NCBI GenBank assembly: GCA_944386365.1
Contig: CALXAT010000002.1
Location: forward strand, 109,202-173,201
Source: an uncultured Clostridia bacterium
Lineage (GTDB): Bacteria; Bacillota; Clostridia; TANB77; CAG-508
Reading direction: 5' to 3'
Length of the DNA: 64,000 nt
In this document: positions 15,611-23,727 of the stretch, piece after piece
How the letters are laid out: each line of letters opens with the position of its first letter
How positions within the stretch are numbered: position 1 is the first letter of the stretch
Notes under the pieces: model-generated
The model's input: only the letters and a program-made list of their open reading frames with translations
What the model was told of the DNA's origin: nothing
The model's database searches: none
Position numbers and translations under genes: made by a program

Positions 15611-15622
15611 GTACCGTGTCGC
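15611..15622. repeat. 12-bp repeat, inverted copy at 17425-17436
   Basis: GTACCGTGTCGC lies just downstream of the Cro-like gene. Its exact reverse complement is in the hairpin loop after the TPR gene, about 1.8 kb away, so the pair brackets the immunity region. A GC-rich 12-mer repeated exactly in this AT-rich DNA is unlikely to be chance. The role is unknown. Confidence 0.6.
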
Positions 15623-15623
15623 A

Positions 15624-15872
15624 TTATTTTATTTTTCTTGAATTTAATTCAAGTTCTTTTGTAAAAAAATACTCTCCTATCTCATTCACAGGTATATCTA
15701 GAACATCTTTATCTGTTGCTCTAGATATTTCACTTGCCGTAAAATCACTCTTGTTATTAAACTTAGAACTTAAAGAAACCTGTGATATTCCTAGCTTTTC
15801 AGCAAAGGTTGATTCATTCTTTAATTTTTCTTTTATTCTTCCTCTTACCTTGTCATAATTGAAAAAAATCAT
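15624..15872 (-). CDS. Cro-like regulator, DUF739 family
   Basis: The 82-aa protein shows the DUF739 pattern: FFNYDKVRGRIKEK, the HTH TFAEKLGISQVSLSSKFNN, and an ending EIGEYFFTKELEL. In Gram-positive phages such proteins act opposite the CI-like repressor in the lysis-lysogeny switch. It is the first leftward early gene, transcribed from the promoter at 15916-15944. The last codons contain an operator-type palindrome (15637-15653). Confidence 0.85.
   Translation of the reverse strand: MIFFNYDKVRGRIKEKLKNESTFAEKLGISQVSLSSKFNNKSDFTASEISRATDKDVLDIPVNEIGEYFFTKELELNSRKIK
15637..15653. promoter_or_regulatory. Operator palindrome inside the 3' end of the Cro-like gene
   Basis: CTTGAATTTAATTCAAG is a perfect 8+1+8 palindrome identical to the one at 15891-15907. 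Its position within coding sequence about 250 bp from the promoters suggests a distal operator for DNA looping by the repressor. The looping is inference. Confidence 0.6.
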
Positions 15873-15890
15873 TTTTTCACCTTCTTTCTT

Positions 15891-15907
15891 CTTGAATTTA
15901 ATTCAAG
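15891..15907. promoter_or_regulatory. Operator at the leftward early promoter
   Basis: CTTGAATTTAATTCAAG, a perfect palindrome, lies just downstream of the predicted start point of the leftward early promoter. Repressor bound there would block Cro-like gene expression. Confidence 0.75.
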
Positions 15908-15915
15908 TTTTCTTT

Positions 15916-15944
15916 ATCTTATATTAAATACAATTCTTTGTCAA
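15916..15944 (-). promoter_or_regulatory. Leftward early promoter
   Basis: On the minus strand TTGACA (15944-15939), a 17-bp spacer and TAAGAT (15921-15916) form a strong sigma-A type promoter for the Cro-like gene and the early operon. Operators lie on both sides. Confidence 0.8.
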
Positions 15945-15951
15945 TACTTTT

Positions 15952-15968
15952 TTTGAATTTTTTTCAAG
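15952..15968. promoter_or_regulatory. Second, imperfect operator
   Basis: TTTGAATTTTTTTCAAG matches 14 of 17 positions of the perfect palindrome and lies between the two divergent promoters. A half site (ACTTGA) at 15993-15998 overlaps the -35 of the repressor promoter. Confidence 0.6.
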
Positions 15969-15994
15969 TTTTTTTAATTTATTTTTAAAAATAC

Positions 15995-16023
15995 TTGATT
16001 TTTATTAAAGTTTTCTTTATAAT
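15995..16023 (+). promoter_or_regulatory. Rightward repressor promoter
   Basis: TTGATT (15995-16000), a 17-bp spacer and TATAAT (16018-16023) precede the repressor start by about 20 bp. Upstream operator sites make autoregulation likely. Confidence 0.8.
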
Positions 16024-16042
16024 ATAGGCATGGAGGAATAAT

Positions 16043-16687
16043 ATGAAACCGATTGATACTTTTCAAAAAAGATTAGAAAAAGCATTAAAATTTAGAAATA
16101 TAAAACCTGTAGAATTACATGAAAAAACAGGAATAAGTGAAAGTTTATTAAGTAAATATCTTTCAGGTAATGCTATTGCTAGACAAAGAAAAATAACATT
16201 AATATCCGATGCTTTAAAGATTAATCCCGTTTGGCTTATGGGTTATGATGTTCCAATGGAAGAAGTAAAAACTGATAAATTAGGAAATCCTATTTCAGAA
16301 ATTCCTCTTTTGGGTACAGTAAAAGCAGGGTATGATTATATGGCACAAGAAAACTGGGAAGGCATGATAGAAGTCGATAAAGATGTAATCAAGGATGGTG
16401 CCGATTATTTTGCTTTAAAAATAAAAGGAGATAGTATGTCCCCTGTGTTAATAGAAAATGATATAGTTGTTATAAAAAAACAAGAAGATTTTGAAAATGG
16501 AGACTTAGTTGTTGCTATTATAAATGGAGATGAAGCAACCATTAAAAAAGGTAGAAAAAATGATACTAGTATCGTTTTACAGCCATTTAATCCTAATTAC
16601 GAACCACTTATATTCACTAATGATGAAATGAAAACTATACCTGTTACAATAGTTGGAATAGTAAAACAATTAAAGAGGGATTTTTAA
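16043..16687 (+). CDS. Phage CI-type repressor with S24 (LexA-like) protease domain
   Basis: Residues 8-65 form an XRE helix-turn-helix (VELHEKTGISESLLSKYLSG). The S24 domain follows, with a likely Ala-Gly self-cleavage site in GTVKAGYDY, the catalytic Ser in KGDSMSP near residue 133 and the catalytic Lys in DEATIKKG near 171. It maintains lysogeny and is expected to be inactivated by RecA filaments after DNA damage. The start has GGAGGAATAAT. The next gene begins one base after the stop. Confidence 0.92.
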   Translation: MKPIDTFQKRLEKALKFRNIKPVELHEKTGISESLLSKYLSGNAIARQRKITLISDALKINPVWLMGYDVPMEEVKTDKLGNPISEIPLLGTVKAGYDYMAQENWEGMIEVDKDVIKDGADYFALKIKGDSMSPVLIENDIVVIKKQEDFENGDLVVAIINGDEATIKKGRKNDTSIVLQPFNPNYEPLIFTNDEMKTIPVTIVGIVKQLKRDF

Positions 16688-16688
16688 T

Positions 16689-17402
16689 ATGAAATTTTTA
16701 GAAAATTTATTAAAACAAAAAACTGACAATGTAGAATTAGCTTCACAATTATTTGAAACTCAAATGCTTGGCGGTGATATTGACAGAAAATATCAGTATC
16801 AGGTAAATAAGATTTTAAAAGAATGTACTCCTAAAGGAGATAAATATCCAGAAAGACAACAAGTTTTATTAAAGGTTATTGAATTAATAGGAGAACCCCA
16901 AACACCAAAAGAAAGATTTTTAGTTGCTAAAGCTTATGCTTGGTCTAGGGCAAATTATAGACAACAGGCAATTAAATATCTTGAATTATATTTAACTAAT
17001 GATTTATATTCAGAAATTATAAAAACTTATTCTTCCAATTGGTCATATCAAGAGGGGCTTAAACATCATTTATCTGAAATGTATGGATATTTAGGAAAAG
17101 CATATATAGGAGAATATAATTTTGATAAAGCTTTATCTGTTTATGAAAATATGATTAATAAATTTCCTGATGATCCACCTTCTTATATGGGAAAATGTGA
17201 AGTTTTGACTAAACAAAACCGATTACTAGAATGCCGTGATTGGCTAGTTAGTTGTAAAAAACTTCCTTATTATAAACTTAATAAAGAATATGGGAAAACA
17301 ACAGATGAAAATTGGTTTCATTTTACAATAAATAGATTATTAAATGATACTGAAGAAAAAATTAAAAAGGGATATAAATATAGACCTAGGAAAAATAAAT
17401 AA
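16689..17402 (+). CDS. TPR-repeat protein co-transcribed with the repressor
   Basis: The 237-aa protein has several helical-hairpin repeats (RFLVAKAYAWSRANYRQQAI near 75-95, then GYLGKAYIGEYNFDKALSVY near 125-145, then YMGKCEVLTKQNRLLECRDW). No HTH, signal peptide or enzyme motif is visible. It is separated from the repressor by one base, with AGAGGGA as binding site, so it is made in the lysogen. It may be a repressor partner, a peptide sensor or a superinfection factor; none of these is shown. Confidence 0.7.
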   Translation: MKFLENLLKQKTDNVELASQLFETQMLGGDIDRKYQYQVNKILKECTPKGDKYPERQQVLLKVIELIGEPQTPKERFLVAKAYAWSRANYRQQAIKYLELYLTNDLYSEIIKTYSSNWSYQEGLKHHLSEMYGYLGKAYIGEYNFDKALSVYENMINKFPDDPPSYMGKCEVLTKQNRLLECRDWLVSCKKLPYYKLNKEYGKTTDENWFHFTINRLLNDTEEKIKKGYKYRPRKNK

Positions 17403-17406
17403 AAAA

Positions 17407-17446
17407 GAGAATTTATGCTCCACTGCGACACGGTACATAAATTCTC
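17407..17446. repeat. Long hairpin after the TPR gene
   Basis: GAGAATTTATG and CATAAATTCTC form an 11-bp perfect stem. The loop holds the inverted copy (17425-17436) of the 12-mer at 15611. A T tract follows only on the minus strand, so it looks like a terminator for leftward transcription, and possibly a barrier between the immunity and integrase units. Confidence 0.55.
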
Positions 17447-17457
17447 ACACATAAACA

Positions 17458-17512
17458 CTATTGAAAGTGATTATAGTATTATAATATCAAAAAATACTTT
17501 CATTTTCAATAG
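17458..17512. promoter_or_regulatory. Interrupted inverted repeat upstream of the integrase
   Basis: CTATTGAAA at 17458 pairs with TTTCAATAG at 17504, and AGTATT at 17475 with AATACT at 17493. The element contains TATAAT-like sequence and ends about 35 bp before the integrase start. It may be the integrase promoter/operator or a leader hairpin. Confidence 0.5.
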
Positions 17513-17548
17513 TTGAATTTAAAATTTATTGAAAATGGAGGTATTTTT

Positions 17549-18913
17549 ATGTCTAGAGGAAATGGAGAAGGAACCATTTATGAAACAATTCAAAAATTAA
17601 AAAAAGATTTTGATAATAATAATATGTGCAAAATTTGTAGCGAATGTGAAGATAGAAGTTTTTGTAATCAAAGACAAGGTTGGATAAAATGTGATAAATG
17701 TAAAAAATGTGAGGGCAAAAACTGTGATAGATTTTATATTTATAAAAAAACATTTGCTCAAATATCTACAAAAAATGGAAGAAAAACATTAGGAAGTGGA
17801 AAAACTAAAAAAGAAGTTAATGCCAAGAAAGATATTCAAGAAGAAAAATTAAAATTAATGGAGAATATCAAACATGGCGATTTAACATTAGAAGAAACAA
17901 TGAAAGAAAATGAAAAACAAAAACTAGAAAACAATGAAATAATTGAAAATTCATACAATAGAAATCTTGAAACTATTAACACGATCTGTTCTCATAGTAT
18001 ATCTAAAATGAAAATGTCTGAAATTACCGAAGAAGATATAAAGGAAGCTTTAAAATTTTTTGTTTCTACTAATACATCTCAATCACAATTAGAAAAAAAT
18101 TATGATGAGATAAAAGGTGCTTTCAAATTGTGCAATTTAAACACAATGGATAACATAAAAAGAAATTCATTACAATCTAATGTAGAACCTAATGAAGTTA
18201 TAGCTTTTACATTAGATGAAGAAAAGCAACTATTAAAATATATAAATGAAAATGAAGATAAGCTTATTGATATTAAGAAAAGTAAAATAGATGCTAAAAC
18301 AGTAAAAAATATTATAAGATTTGGATTAGCAACAGGAATGAGAATCGGTGAAATTTGTTCTTTAGATAAAGATGAAAATATCAATAAAGATTTAAAAAAA
18401 GTAATAGTAAAAACAACACTCACGAAAAATATTAATAATGAAGTCATTATAGGAAAAAGTACAAAAACTGGTAGAAAGAAAAAAATGGCAGGAAAAAAAG
18501 ATGTTAGATACGTCCCTTTTGGTGTACTATTTGATGAAAATGAATTTATCTCAATTATAGATGAGCAATATGAAGTAGCTAGTAATATACAAAACAATTC
18601 AAATAATCTTTTATTTTGTACCAAAAATGGTAGCCTAATCAATCATAGCTCTTTTAATGCCATATTCAAAAGAGTTTGTCGTCAGGCAGGAATAAAATTA
18701 AACTTACAGGATGGCTGCAATACACACATGATGAAGCATACTGCTGTTACAAGAATGATAGAAAATGGTATTAGAATAGAAGTAATATCTGTTATAGTTG
18801 GAACATCTGTTGAAGTTTTAAGAAAAACTTATGCACATATATTGGATGATTTTATTGAACAAGAAATAGAAAAATCTATAAAAAATAGAAATTCAAATCT
18901 GTCTTTAAGTTAG
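17549..18913 (+). CDS. Tyrosine-recombinase phage integrase with Cys-rich N-terminal insert
   Basis: The 454-aa protein integrates and excises the prophage. I chose ATG 17549, which follows GGAGG; a TTG 36 bases upstream has no such site. The N-terminus (GNGEGTIYE) starts like an AP2-type arm-binding domain. It is interrupted by a Cys-rich segment (CKICSECEDRSFC, then CDKCKKCEGKNC) with nine Cys, and then resumes (KTLGSGKTKKE). A core-binding domain follows. The catalytic part has Arg in GLATGMRIGEIC, a Lys in the GKSTKTGRKK region, box II HMMKH-x4-R with Lys where HxLRH normally has Arg, and the nucleophile Tyr in LRKTYAHIL. It lies next to tRNA-Cys. Confidence 0.9.
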   Translation: MSRGNGEGTIYETIQKLKKDFDNNNMCKICSECEDRSFCNQRQGWIKCDKCKKCEGKNCDRFYIYKKTFAQISTKNGRKTLGSGKTKKEVNAKKDIQEEKLKLMENIKHGDLTLEETMKENEKQKLENNEIIENSYNRNLETINTICSHSISKMKMSEITEEDIKEALKFFVSTNTSQSQLEKNYDEIKGAFKLCNLNTMDNIKRNSLQSNVEPNEVIAFTLDEEKQLLKYINENEDKLIDIKKSKIDAKTVKNIIRFGLATGMRIGEICSLDKDENINKDLKKVIVKTTLTKNINNEVIIGKSTKTGRKKKMAGKKDVRYVPFGVLFDENEFISIIDEQYEVASNIQNNSNNLLFCTKNGSLINHSSFNAIFKRVCRQAGIKLNLQDGCNTHMMKHTAVTRMIENGIRIEVISVIVGTSVEVLRKTYAHILDDFIEQEIEKSIKNRNSNLSLS

Positions 18914-18924
18914 GCAGATTTTTT
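18896..18924 (+). terminator. Rho-independent terminator of the integrase
   Basis: AATCTG (18896-18901) and CAGATT (18915-18920) form a short stem that overlaps the integrase stop and is followed by a run of T. Confidence 0.55.
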
Positions 18925-18978
18925 AATGCAATTTTAATGCAATTCGTACCATTTTTTTAATGCAATTTTAATGCAATT
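18919..18978. repeat. Tandem 26-bp direct repeat after the integrase
   Basis: A 26-bp unit occurs at 18919-18944 and exactly again at 18953-18978 (34-bp period). Each unit contains AATGCAATTTT in tandem, giving four copies of AATGCAATT. Between the integrase and its tRNA target this is a good candidate for arm-type integrase binding sites of attL/attR; the role is inference. Confidence 0.6.
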
Positions 18979-19132
18979 TTTTATTACTTTTATAAAATTC
19001 AATAAAAAATATTAAAGTTTTTGCTGAATTACTTTTACTTAAAAATCTGTGAAACTCGTTGAAAATAGTAACTATTTGAAACATAATAAAAAATAATGAA
19101 ACCTATTTTGATTTCATTATTTTTCTATCTCG

Positions 19133-19207
19133 TGGAGGCGACACCCGGATTCGAACCGGGGATCAGAGTTTTGCAGACTCGTGCCTTAGCCACTTGGCTA
19201 TGTCGCC
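19133..19207 (-). tRNA. tRNA-Cys (GCA)
   Basis: A full cloverleaf fits: acceptor GGCGACA/TGTCGCC, anticodon loop CTGCAAA with GCA, T arm with GGTTCGAATCC, and encoded CCA (19135-19133). Its 3' end faces the integrase, so it is the likely integration target, with the prophage restoring the 3' end. Confidence 0.95.
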
Positions 19208-19249
19208 ATATATTAGATTATATGCTCTAATTTAAAAAATAGAACAAAT

Positions 19250-19325
19250 TGGAGCGGGAAACGGGGCTCAAACCCGCGACCTCTGCCTTGGCAAGGCAGC
19301 GCTCTATCAACTGAGCTATTCCCGC
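19250..19325 (-). tRNA. tRNA-Gly (GCC)
   Basis: Acceptor GCGGGAA pairs with TTCCCGC. The anticodon loop TTGCCAA gives GCC, the T arm is present and CCA is encoded. It lies about 40 bp upstream of tRNA-Cys in the same orientation, so the two are probably co-transcribed. Confidence 0.95.
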
Positions 19326-19362
19326 ATTTCGCAAGTAATATAATAACAAATATATTGATAAA

Positions 19363-19394
19363 AGTCAAGACTTTTTAATGATATTGTCTTGACT
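19363..19394 (-). terminator. Terminator of the membrane/spermidine-synthase-like gene
   Basis: AGTCAAGAC and GTCTTGACT form a 9-bp stem just beyond the stop at 19405, followed on the minus strand by a T-rich stretch. Confidence 0.75.
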
Positions 19395-19404
19395 TATTGT
19401 TTTA

Positions 19405-20871
19405 TTAATCTCCTATTGGAGCATAATCATCTGTAACAATTGGCTTATCACTTGTAAAGTCTTTTATTTCATTATTTAGCAAATTCTTATATGCTTCTTC
19501 TTTATCCTTATTAATATCTAAAGTTCCTTTTATTCCCACTAGAATTAAGTTTTGCTCTTCATCATTTGGACGATCTGGATTTACTTGAAAGACTTTTACA
19601 TCATCAAATATTGCTTTATATGTACTATATTCATATTTAATAAAGTCTGCATCTTCTCCCTCTATGGAAGATATAATATTTGTAATTACAATTCCATTTT
19701 CATTTAAATCATTATATGCCTCTTGCATAGCCTCATAAGTTGTCAATTCAAATGGCGCATTTAAACCTTTAAAGGCATCTATTAAGATGGTATCATATTT
19801 CTTTTTATTATAGTTTAAATAGCTTCTTCCATCTTGTGTAATTAGACCTAAATTTGAATTATTCTTATCTAATCCAAATTCTTCTTCTGCAATTTTAGTC
19901 ATCTTATCATCTATTTCTACCACATCTATTTTTTTATCTTCATATTTTTTTAAATAATGCATTGGATAAGTGTATGCTGCTCCACCTATCATCAATGCAT
20001 CTTTTGCGTCTTTGTTATAATATTCAAACAAATCATAATATGATAAATATTTTGCTCCCATTTCTCCTGTTTCTTGATTTATATAAGATTCTAAGCCTGT
20101 ATCTACTTGTAATGTTTTGTATTGATTTTCACCTACATTTATTTCTTTAACCCATATTCTACTATATTCAGAATCTACATCACTTATAATTTCTGGATGT
20201 GAATGACTAAAAAAGTATCCTCCTAACATATTCAATCCAACAATCACAATTAGTTCTAATAGCATTAATGCATAGTATTTTTTATCTTTTTTATTAAATA
20301 GACATACAGATAAAATCCATAATACCAGAGAACATCCCAGTATAATATTTCTTACACCTAGATTCGGTATTAAAATAAAACCAGCAAAAAATGTTCCAAA
20401 AATACTACCGATTGTAGATAATGATGATATTTTTCCTGAGGTTGCTCCTACATTATCTATACTATTATTTTTGATTTTGACCGCTATTGGAGATACTGTA
20501 GCTAGTAAAAAACTTGGTATTCCAAAAGTTACTGTTGCACAGATAATGGCTACTAATACCAAATTATCTGATAATTGTGACAATACATCAATAAATTTTA
20601 CTTCTAATATTGGTATACAACTAGTAGCAATTGCTGAAATTAGTAAATAATTAGACAAAATATTCGCATCATTATCTTTATTTTTATCGGCTATTTTTCC
20701 TCCAAACCAATATCCAATACTCATACTTGTTAGCATAATTCCGATGATTGTTGTCCATATTAAATTGGAACTTCCTACATATGGTGATAAGATTCTGGCT
20801 GCTATTAATTCTAGCATCATTGTCAATGCTCCACTTAAAAATACCGTTATTTCTAATTTATATTTGTTCAT
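19405..20871 (-). CDS. Fused membrane transporter-like/spermidine-synthase-like protein
   Basis: The 488-aa protein has an N-terminal membrane half with six or seven helices, beginning SGALTMMLELIAARILSPYV, a hallmark of the fused MFS/spermidine synthase group. The C-terminal half has a SpeE-like aminopropyltransferase/methyltransferase fold: ALMIGGAAYTYPMHYL (nucleotide-binding loop), VVEIDDKM, and DTILIDAF near 375. It ends PIVTDDYAPIGD, as in the family. Whether it makes polyamines or transports a substrate is not established. It lies 18 bp after topA on the same strand. Confidence 0.88.
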   Translation of the reverse strand: MNKYKLEITVFLSGALTMMLELIAARILSPYVGSSNLIWTTIIGIMLTSMSIGYWFGGKIADKNKDNDANILSNYLLISAIATSCIPILEVKFIDVLSQLSDNLVLVAIICATVTFGIPSFLLATVSPIAVKIKNNSIDNVGATSGKISSLSTIGSIFGTFFAGFILIPNLGVRNIILGCSLVLWILSVCLFNKKDKKYYALMLLELIVIVGLNMLGGYFFSHSHPEIISDVDSEYSRIWVKEINVGENQYKTLQVDTGLESYINQETGEMGAKYLSYYDLFEYYNKDAKDALMIGGAAYTYPMHYLKKYEDKKIDVVEIDDKMTKIAEEEFGLDKNNSNLGLITQDGRSYLNYNKKKYDTILIDAFKGLNAPFELTTYEAMQEAYNDLNENGIVITNIISSIEGEDADFIKYEYSTYKAIFDDVKVFQVNPDRPNDEEQNLILVGIKGTLDINKDKEEAYKNLLNNEIKDFTSDKPIVTDDYAPIGD

Positions 20872-20889
20872 ATTTTTCTTCTTCTCACT

Positions 20890-22986
20890 TTATTTATTTT
20901 TTTGACTTGTCGTTTTTTTCGTTTTTGTTACTTTTGTACGCTTTGTTGTCTTTTTCTTTTTTTCCTTAGTTTCTTTTTCAATTTCTTCCTTTTCTTCAGG
21001 ATTCCATTTTTCTCCTTTTTTAGGTTTATTCCATGAGATATAATCACATGATTTTGGATTATTCTCACAAATATAATATTTTCTTCCTCTTTTAGTTTTT
21101 CTAATCTGTACTGTTGCACCACACTTAGGACATGGTACATCAATTGTTTCTACAATTGGTTTTGTATTTTTGCATTCTGGATAGCCTGGACATGCTAAAA
21201 ATTTTCCATATTTCCCATATTTATATACCATCATCCTGCCACATTTTTCACATTTTACATCTGAAACTTCATCAACCATTTCTACATGTTCTAATTCTTT
21301 TTCTACTTTTTCAACCTCATCCTCAAATGGTCCATAAAAATCTCTAATCATCTTTTTCCATTTTTCATGTCCTTCCGCTATTTCGTCAAATTCATCTTCT
21401 ATCTTGGCAGTAAATTCTACATTAATAATATCTGCGAAATTTTCCGTTAATAACTTATTAACAATCTTTCCTAATTCTGTTGGATAGAGCTGTTTTTTAT
21501 CTTTCTCAACATATCTTCTCTCTAATATGGTTGTAATTGTTGGTGAATATGTACTTGGTCTTCCTATTCCTTTTTCTTCTAATGCCTTTACTAAACTTGC
21601 CTCTGTATATCTTGCTGGTGGTTCTGTAAAGCTTTGTTTTGGATTTAATTTTTTTAATTTTACTTCTTGATTTTCCTCAAGCTCTGGTAACATACCTTCT
21701 TCTTCTTTTTCCTCATTATCTGTTCCTTCTACATATAATGTCATAAATCCTTTAAATTTTAAAGTTTGTCCGTTTGCTTTAAAATCATATTCATTTGCTT
21801 TTATAGTCACATTTACTGTATCATATACAGCTGCACGCATTTGACTTGCTAGAAATCTATTATAAATCAATTTATATAATTTGTATTGGTCTTTTGATAA
21901 ACTATCTTTTATACTATCTGGTTCTATATCTATATATGTTGGTCTTATTGCCTCATGCGCATCTTGTGCATCTTTTTTCGTTTTATAATATCGGTTTTCA
22001 TAATAATTCTCACCATATATTTTTGTAATTTGTGTTTTTGCAACACTTCTTGCTTCTTCTGATATCCTTGTTGAATCTGTTCTCATATAAGTGATTAATC
22101 CAACTGTACCTTTTTCAGGTATTTTTACACCTTCATATAATCCTTGTGCAATAGACATTGTCTTTTTTAATGTAAATCCTAATTTTCTAGAAGCTTCTTG
22201 TTGCATTGTACTTGTTGTAAATGGTGGTGCAGGTGTTCTTTTCTTCTCGCCTTTTTTTACTTCACTAACAACATATTTTGCATTTTTTATATTTTCTAAT
22301 ATTGCTTGTACTTCTTCATTAGAATGAATTTCTTGTTTCTTGCCATCTTTTCCATAAAAATGTGCTTCAAATTCTTTTTTGGTCTTTGCATCTTCTAAAT
22401 TTGCATATATATTCCAATATTCTTCTGGAATAAAATTTTCTATCTCATTTTCTCTATCTACAATCAATTTTACAGCAACAGATTGCACTCTTCCTGCAGA
22501 TAGTCCTCTTCTAACTTTTTTCCACAATACAGGGCTAATTTTATATCCTACAATTCTATCTAAGACTCTTCTTGCCTGTTGTGCATCTACTAAATTTATA
22601 TCAATATCTCTAGGTTCCTTAATCGCTTTTTGTACTGCTGTTTTTGTAATTTCATTAAATGTTACTCTTGTTATTTTATCTTTTTCATCTTCCAAAATTT
22701 TGGCTAAATGCCATGCAATTGCTTCTCCTTCACGGTCAGGGTCAGTTGCAATATATATTTTTTTTGCTTGTTTAGCATCTTTTTTTAGTGATTTTATTAA
22801 ATCACCTTTTCCTCTAATATTTATATATTGTGGTTCAAAATCATGTTCTATATCAATTCCCATTTTTGATTTAGGTAAATCTCTAATATGTCCCATTGAT
22901 GCTACAACTTTTGTATTGCCACCTAAGAATTTTTTTATCGTATTTGCTTTTGCTGGTGACTCCACGATAATTAATTTATCAGCCAT
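20890..22986 (-). CDS. topA: DNA topoisomerase I
   Basis: This type IA topoisomerase (698 aa) relaxes negative supercoils. The Toprim domain starts LIIVESPAKANTIKKFLG and contains the acidic ATDPDREGEAIAWH motif. The active-site Tyr is in LITYMRTDSTRIS near residue 299. Two C4 zinc ribbons (CEKCGRM...CPGYPEC and CPKCGAT...CENNPKSC) lie at 575-660, followed by a Lys/Thr-rich tail. The start has GGAGGAAG. The zinc ribbons and length are typical of Clostridia. Confidence 0.97.
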   Translation of the reverse strand: MADKLIIVESPAKANTIKKFLGGNTKVVASMGHIRDLPKSKMGIDIEHDFEPQYINIRGKGDLIKSLKKDAKQAKKIYIATDPDREGEAIAWHLAKILEDEKDKITRVTFNEITKTAVQKAIKEPRDIDINLVDAQQARRVLDRIVGYKISPVLWKKVRRGLSAGRVQSVAVKLIVDRENEIENFIPEEYWNIYANLEDAKTKKEFEAHFYGKDGKKQEIHSNEEVQAILENIKNAKYVVSEVKKGEKKRTPAPPFTTSTMQQEASRKLGFTLKKTMSIAQGLYEGVKIPEKGTVGLITYMRTDSTRISEEARSVAKTQITKIYGENYYENRYYKTKKDAQDAHEAIRPTYIDIEPDSIKDSLSKDQYKLYKLIYNRFLASQMRAAVYDTVNVTIKANEYDFKANGQTLKFKGFMTLYVEGTDNEEKEEEGMLPELEENQEVKLKKLNPKQSFTEPPARYTEASLVKALEEKGIGRPSTYSPTITTILERRYVEKDKKQLYPTELGKIVNKLLTENFADIINVEFTAKIEDEFDEIAEGHEKWKKMIRDFYGPFEDEVEKVEKELEHVEMVDEVSDVKCEKCGRMMVYKYGKYGKFLACPGYPECKNTKPIVETIDVPCPKCGATVQIRKTKRGRKYYICENNPKSCDYISWNKPKKGEKWNPEEKEEIEKETKEKKKKTTKRTKVTKTKKTTSQKNK

Positions 22987-23103
22987 TTAGACTTCCTCCA
23001 TTTGTTTTTTCTTATTCTATTTCTACATATAGTATTCTAGCTTAAAAGAAAATATTTTGCAAGTTTTTTACAATATTTCATGATTTCTCCCTTTTGAAAC
23101 CAA

Positions 23104-23421
23104 TTAAAATAATTCTTTACTTAAGTCTTCTATTATATCTTCAACCCCAATTGGTGTAACCTCATTTTCTTTAAAAAGTTTTAATATTTTTTCTACTTTT
23201 TGCTCATCATTTGATAAATAGGTTATTTCCTTATTTTCTATTTTCGTATTATTCGGTATATACTCTGTTTTTACAACGGCTATTCCAAACTTTGCATTTT
23301 CCTTTTTTACAAATTGATCTTCATTGATCTTTTTATAATATTCTAATTTTATAGGATAATGAATCCCAGCCTCTATTAATTTTTCTTTTTCTATAAATTT
23401 TCCACCAAAAAAAGTTCTCAT
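23104..23421 (-). CDS. DUF6514-like protein (105 aa)
   Basis: The small protein has a beta-rich first half (KFGIAVVKTEY) and a helical C-terminus ending VTPIGVEDIIEDLSKEL. This matches my recollection of DUF6514, a small Clostridia family without known function. ATG 23421 has GGGAG at six bases; the upstream ATG at 23427 overlaps that site. Confidence 0.65.
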   Translation of the reverse strand: MRTFFGGKFIEKEKLIEAGIHYPIKLEYYKKINEDQFVKKENAKFGIAVVKTEYIPNNTKIENKEITYLSNDEQKVEKILKLFKENEVTPIGVEDIIEDLSKELF

Positions 23422-23427
23422 CCTCAT

Positions 23428-23727
23428 CTCCCTTTCTTCATTCGTACTTTCTCATAATACTATGAAGATACTGACTTTGCAAGAACTTTTCATCGCAATA
23501 TTTTACATATTTCTACCGTTTTTTATCTTCCTTCTAATATTTCGATTTTTTAGATATCTTAAAATGTAGTATATGTTTATCTTCTTACAATATTCGATGG
23601 ATTTAGACATTTACTTTTTTGTATAATAAATATAACCTTTATAAACTGGATTTCAATTCCATTTTTCAATTAAATATATTAAAAATAGTAGTAAATTTTT
23701 TTATTTTCATTACTACTATTTCTCTTT
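23428..23727. other. Intergenic region without a recognised feature
   Basis: About 300 AT-rich bases separate the DUF6514-like gene from the DnaB-like gene, which are both on the minus strand. Only weak promoter-like sequence and T runs are present. I see no gene, RNA or repeat. Confidence 0.5.

Noticed and set aside
17513..17548. Upstream TTG start for the integrase
   Set aside because: It has no ribosome-binding site, whereas GGAGG precedes ATG 17549 and the family N-terminus starts there.
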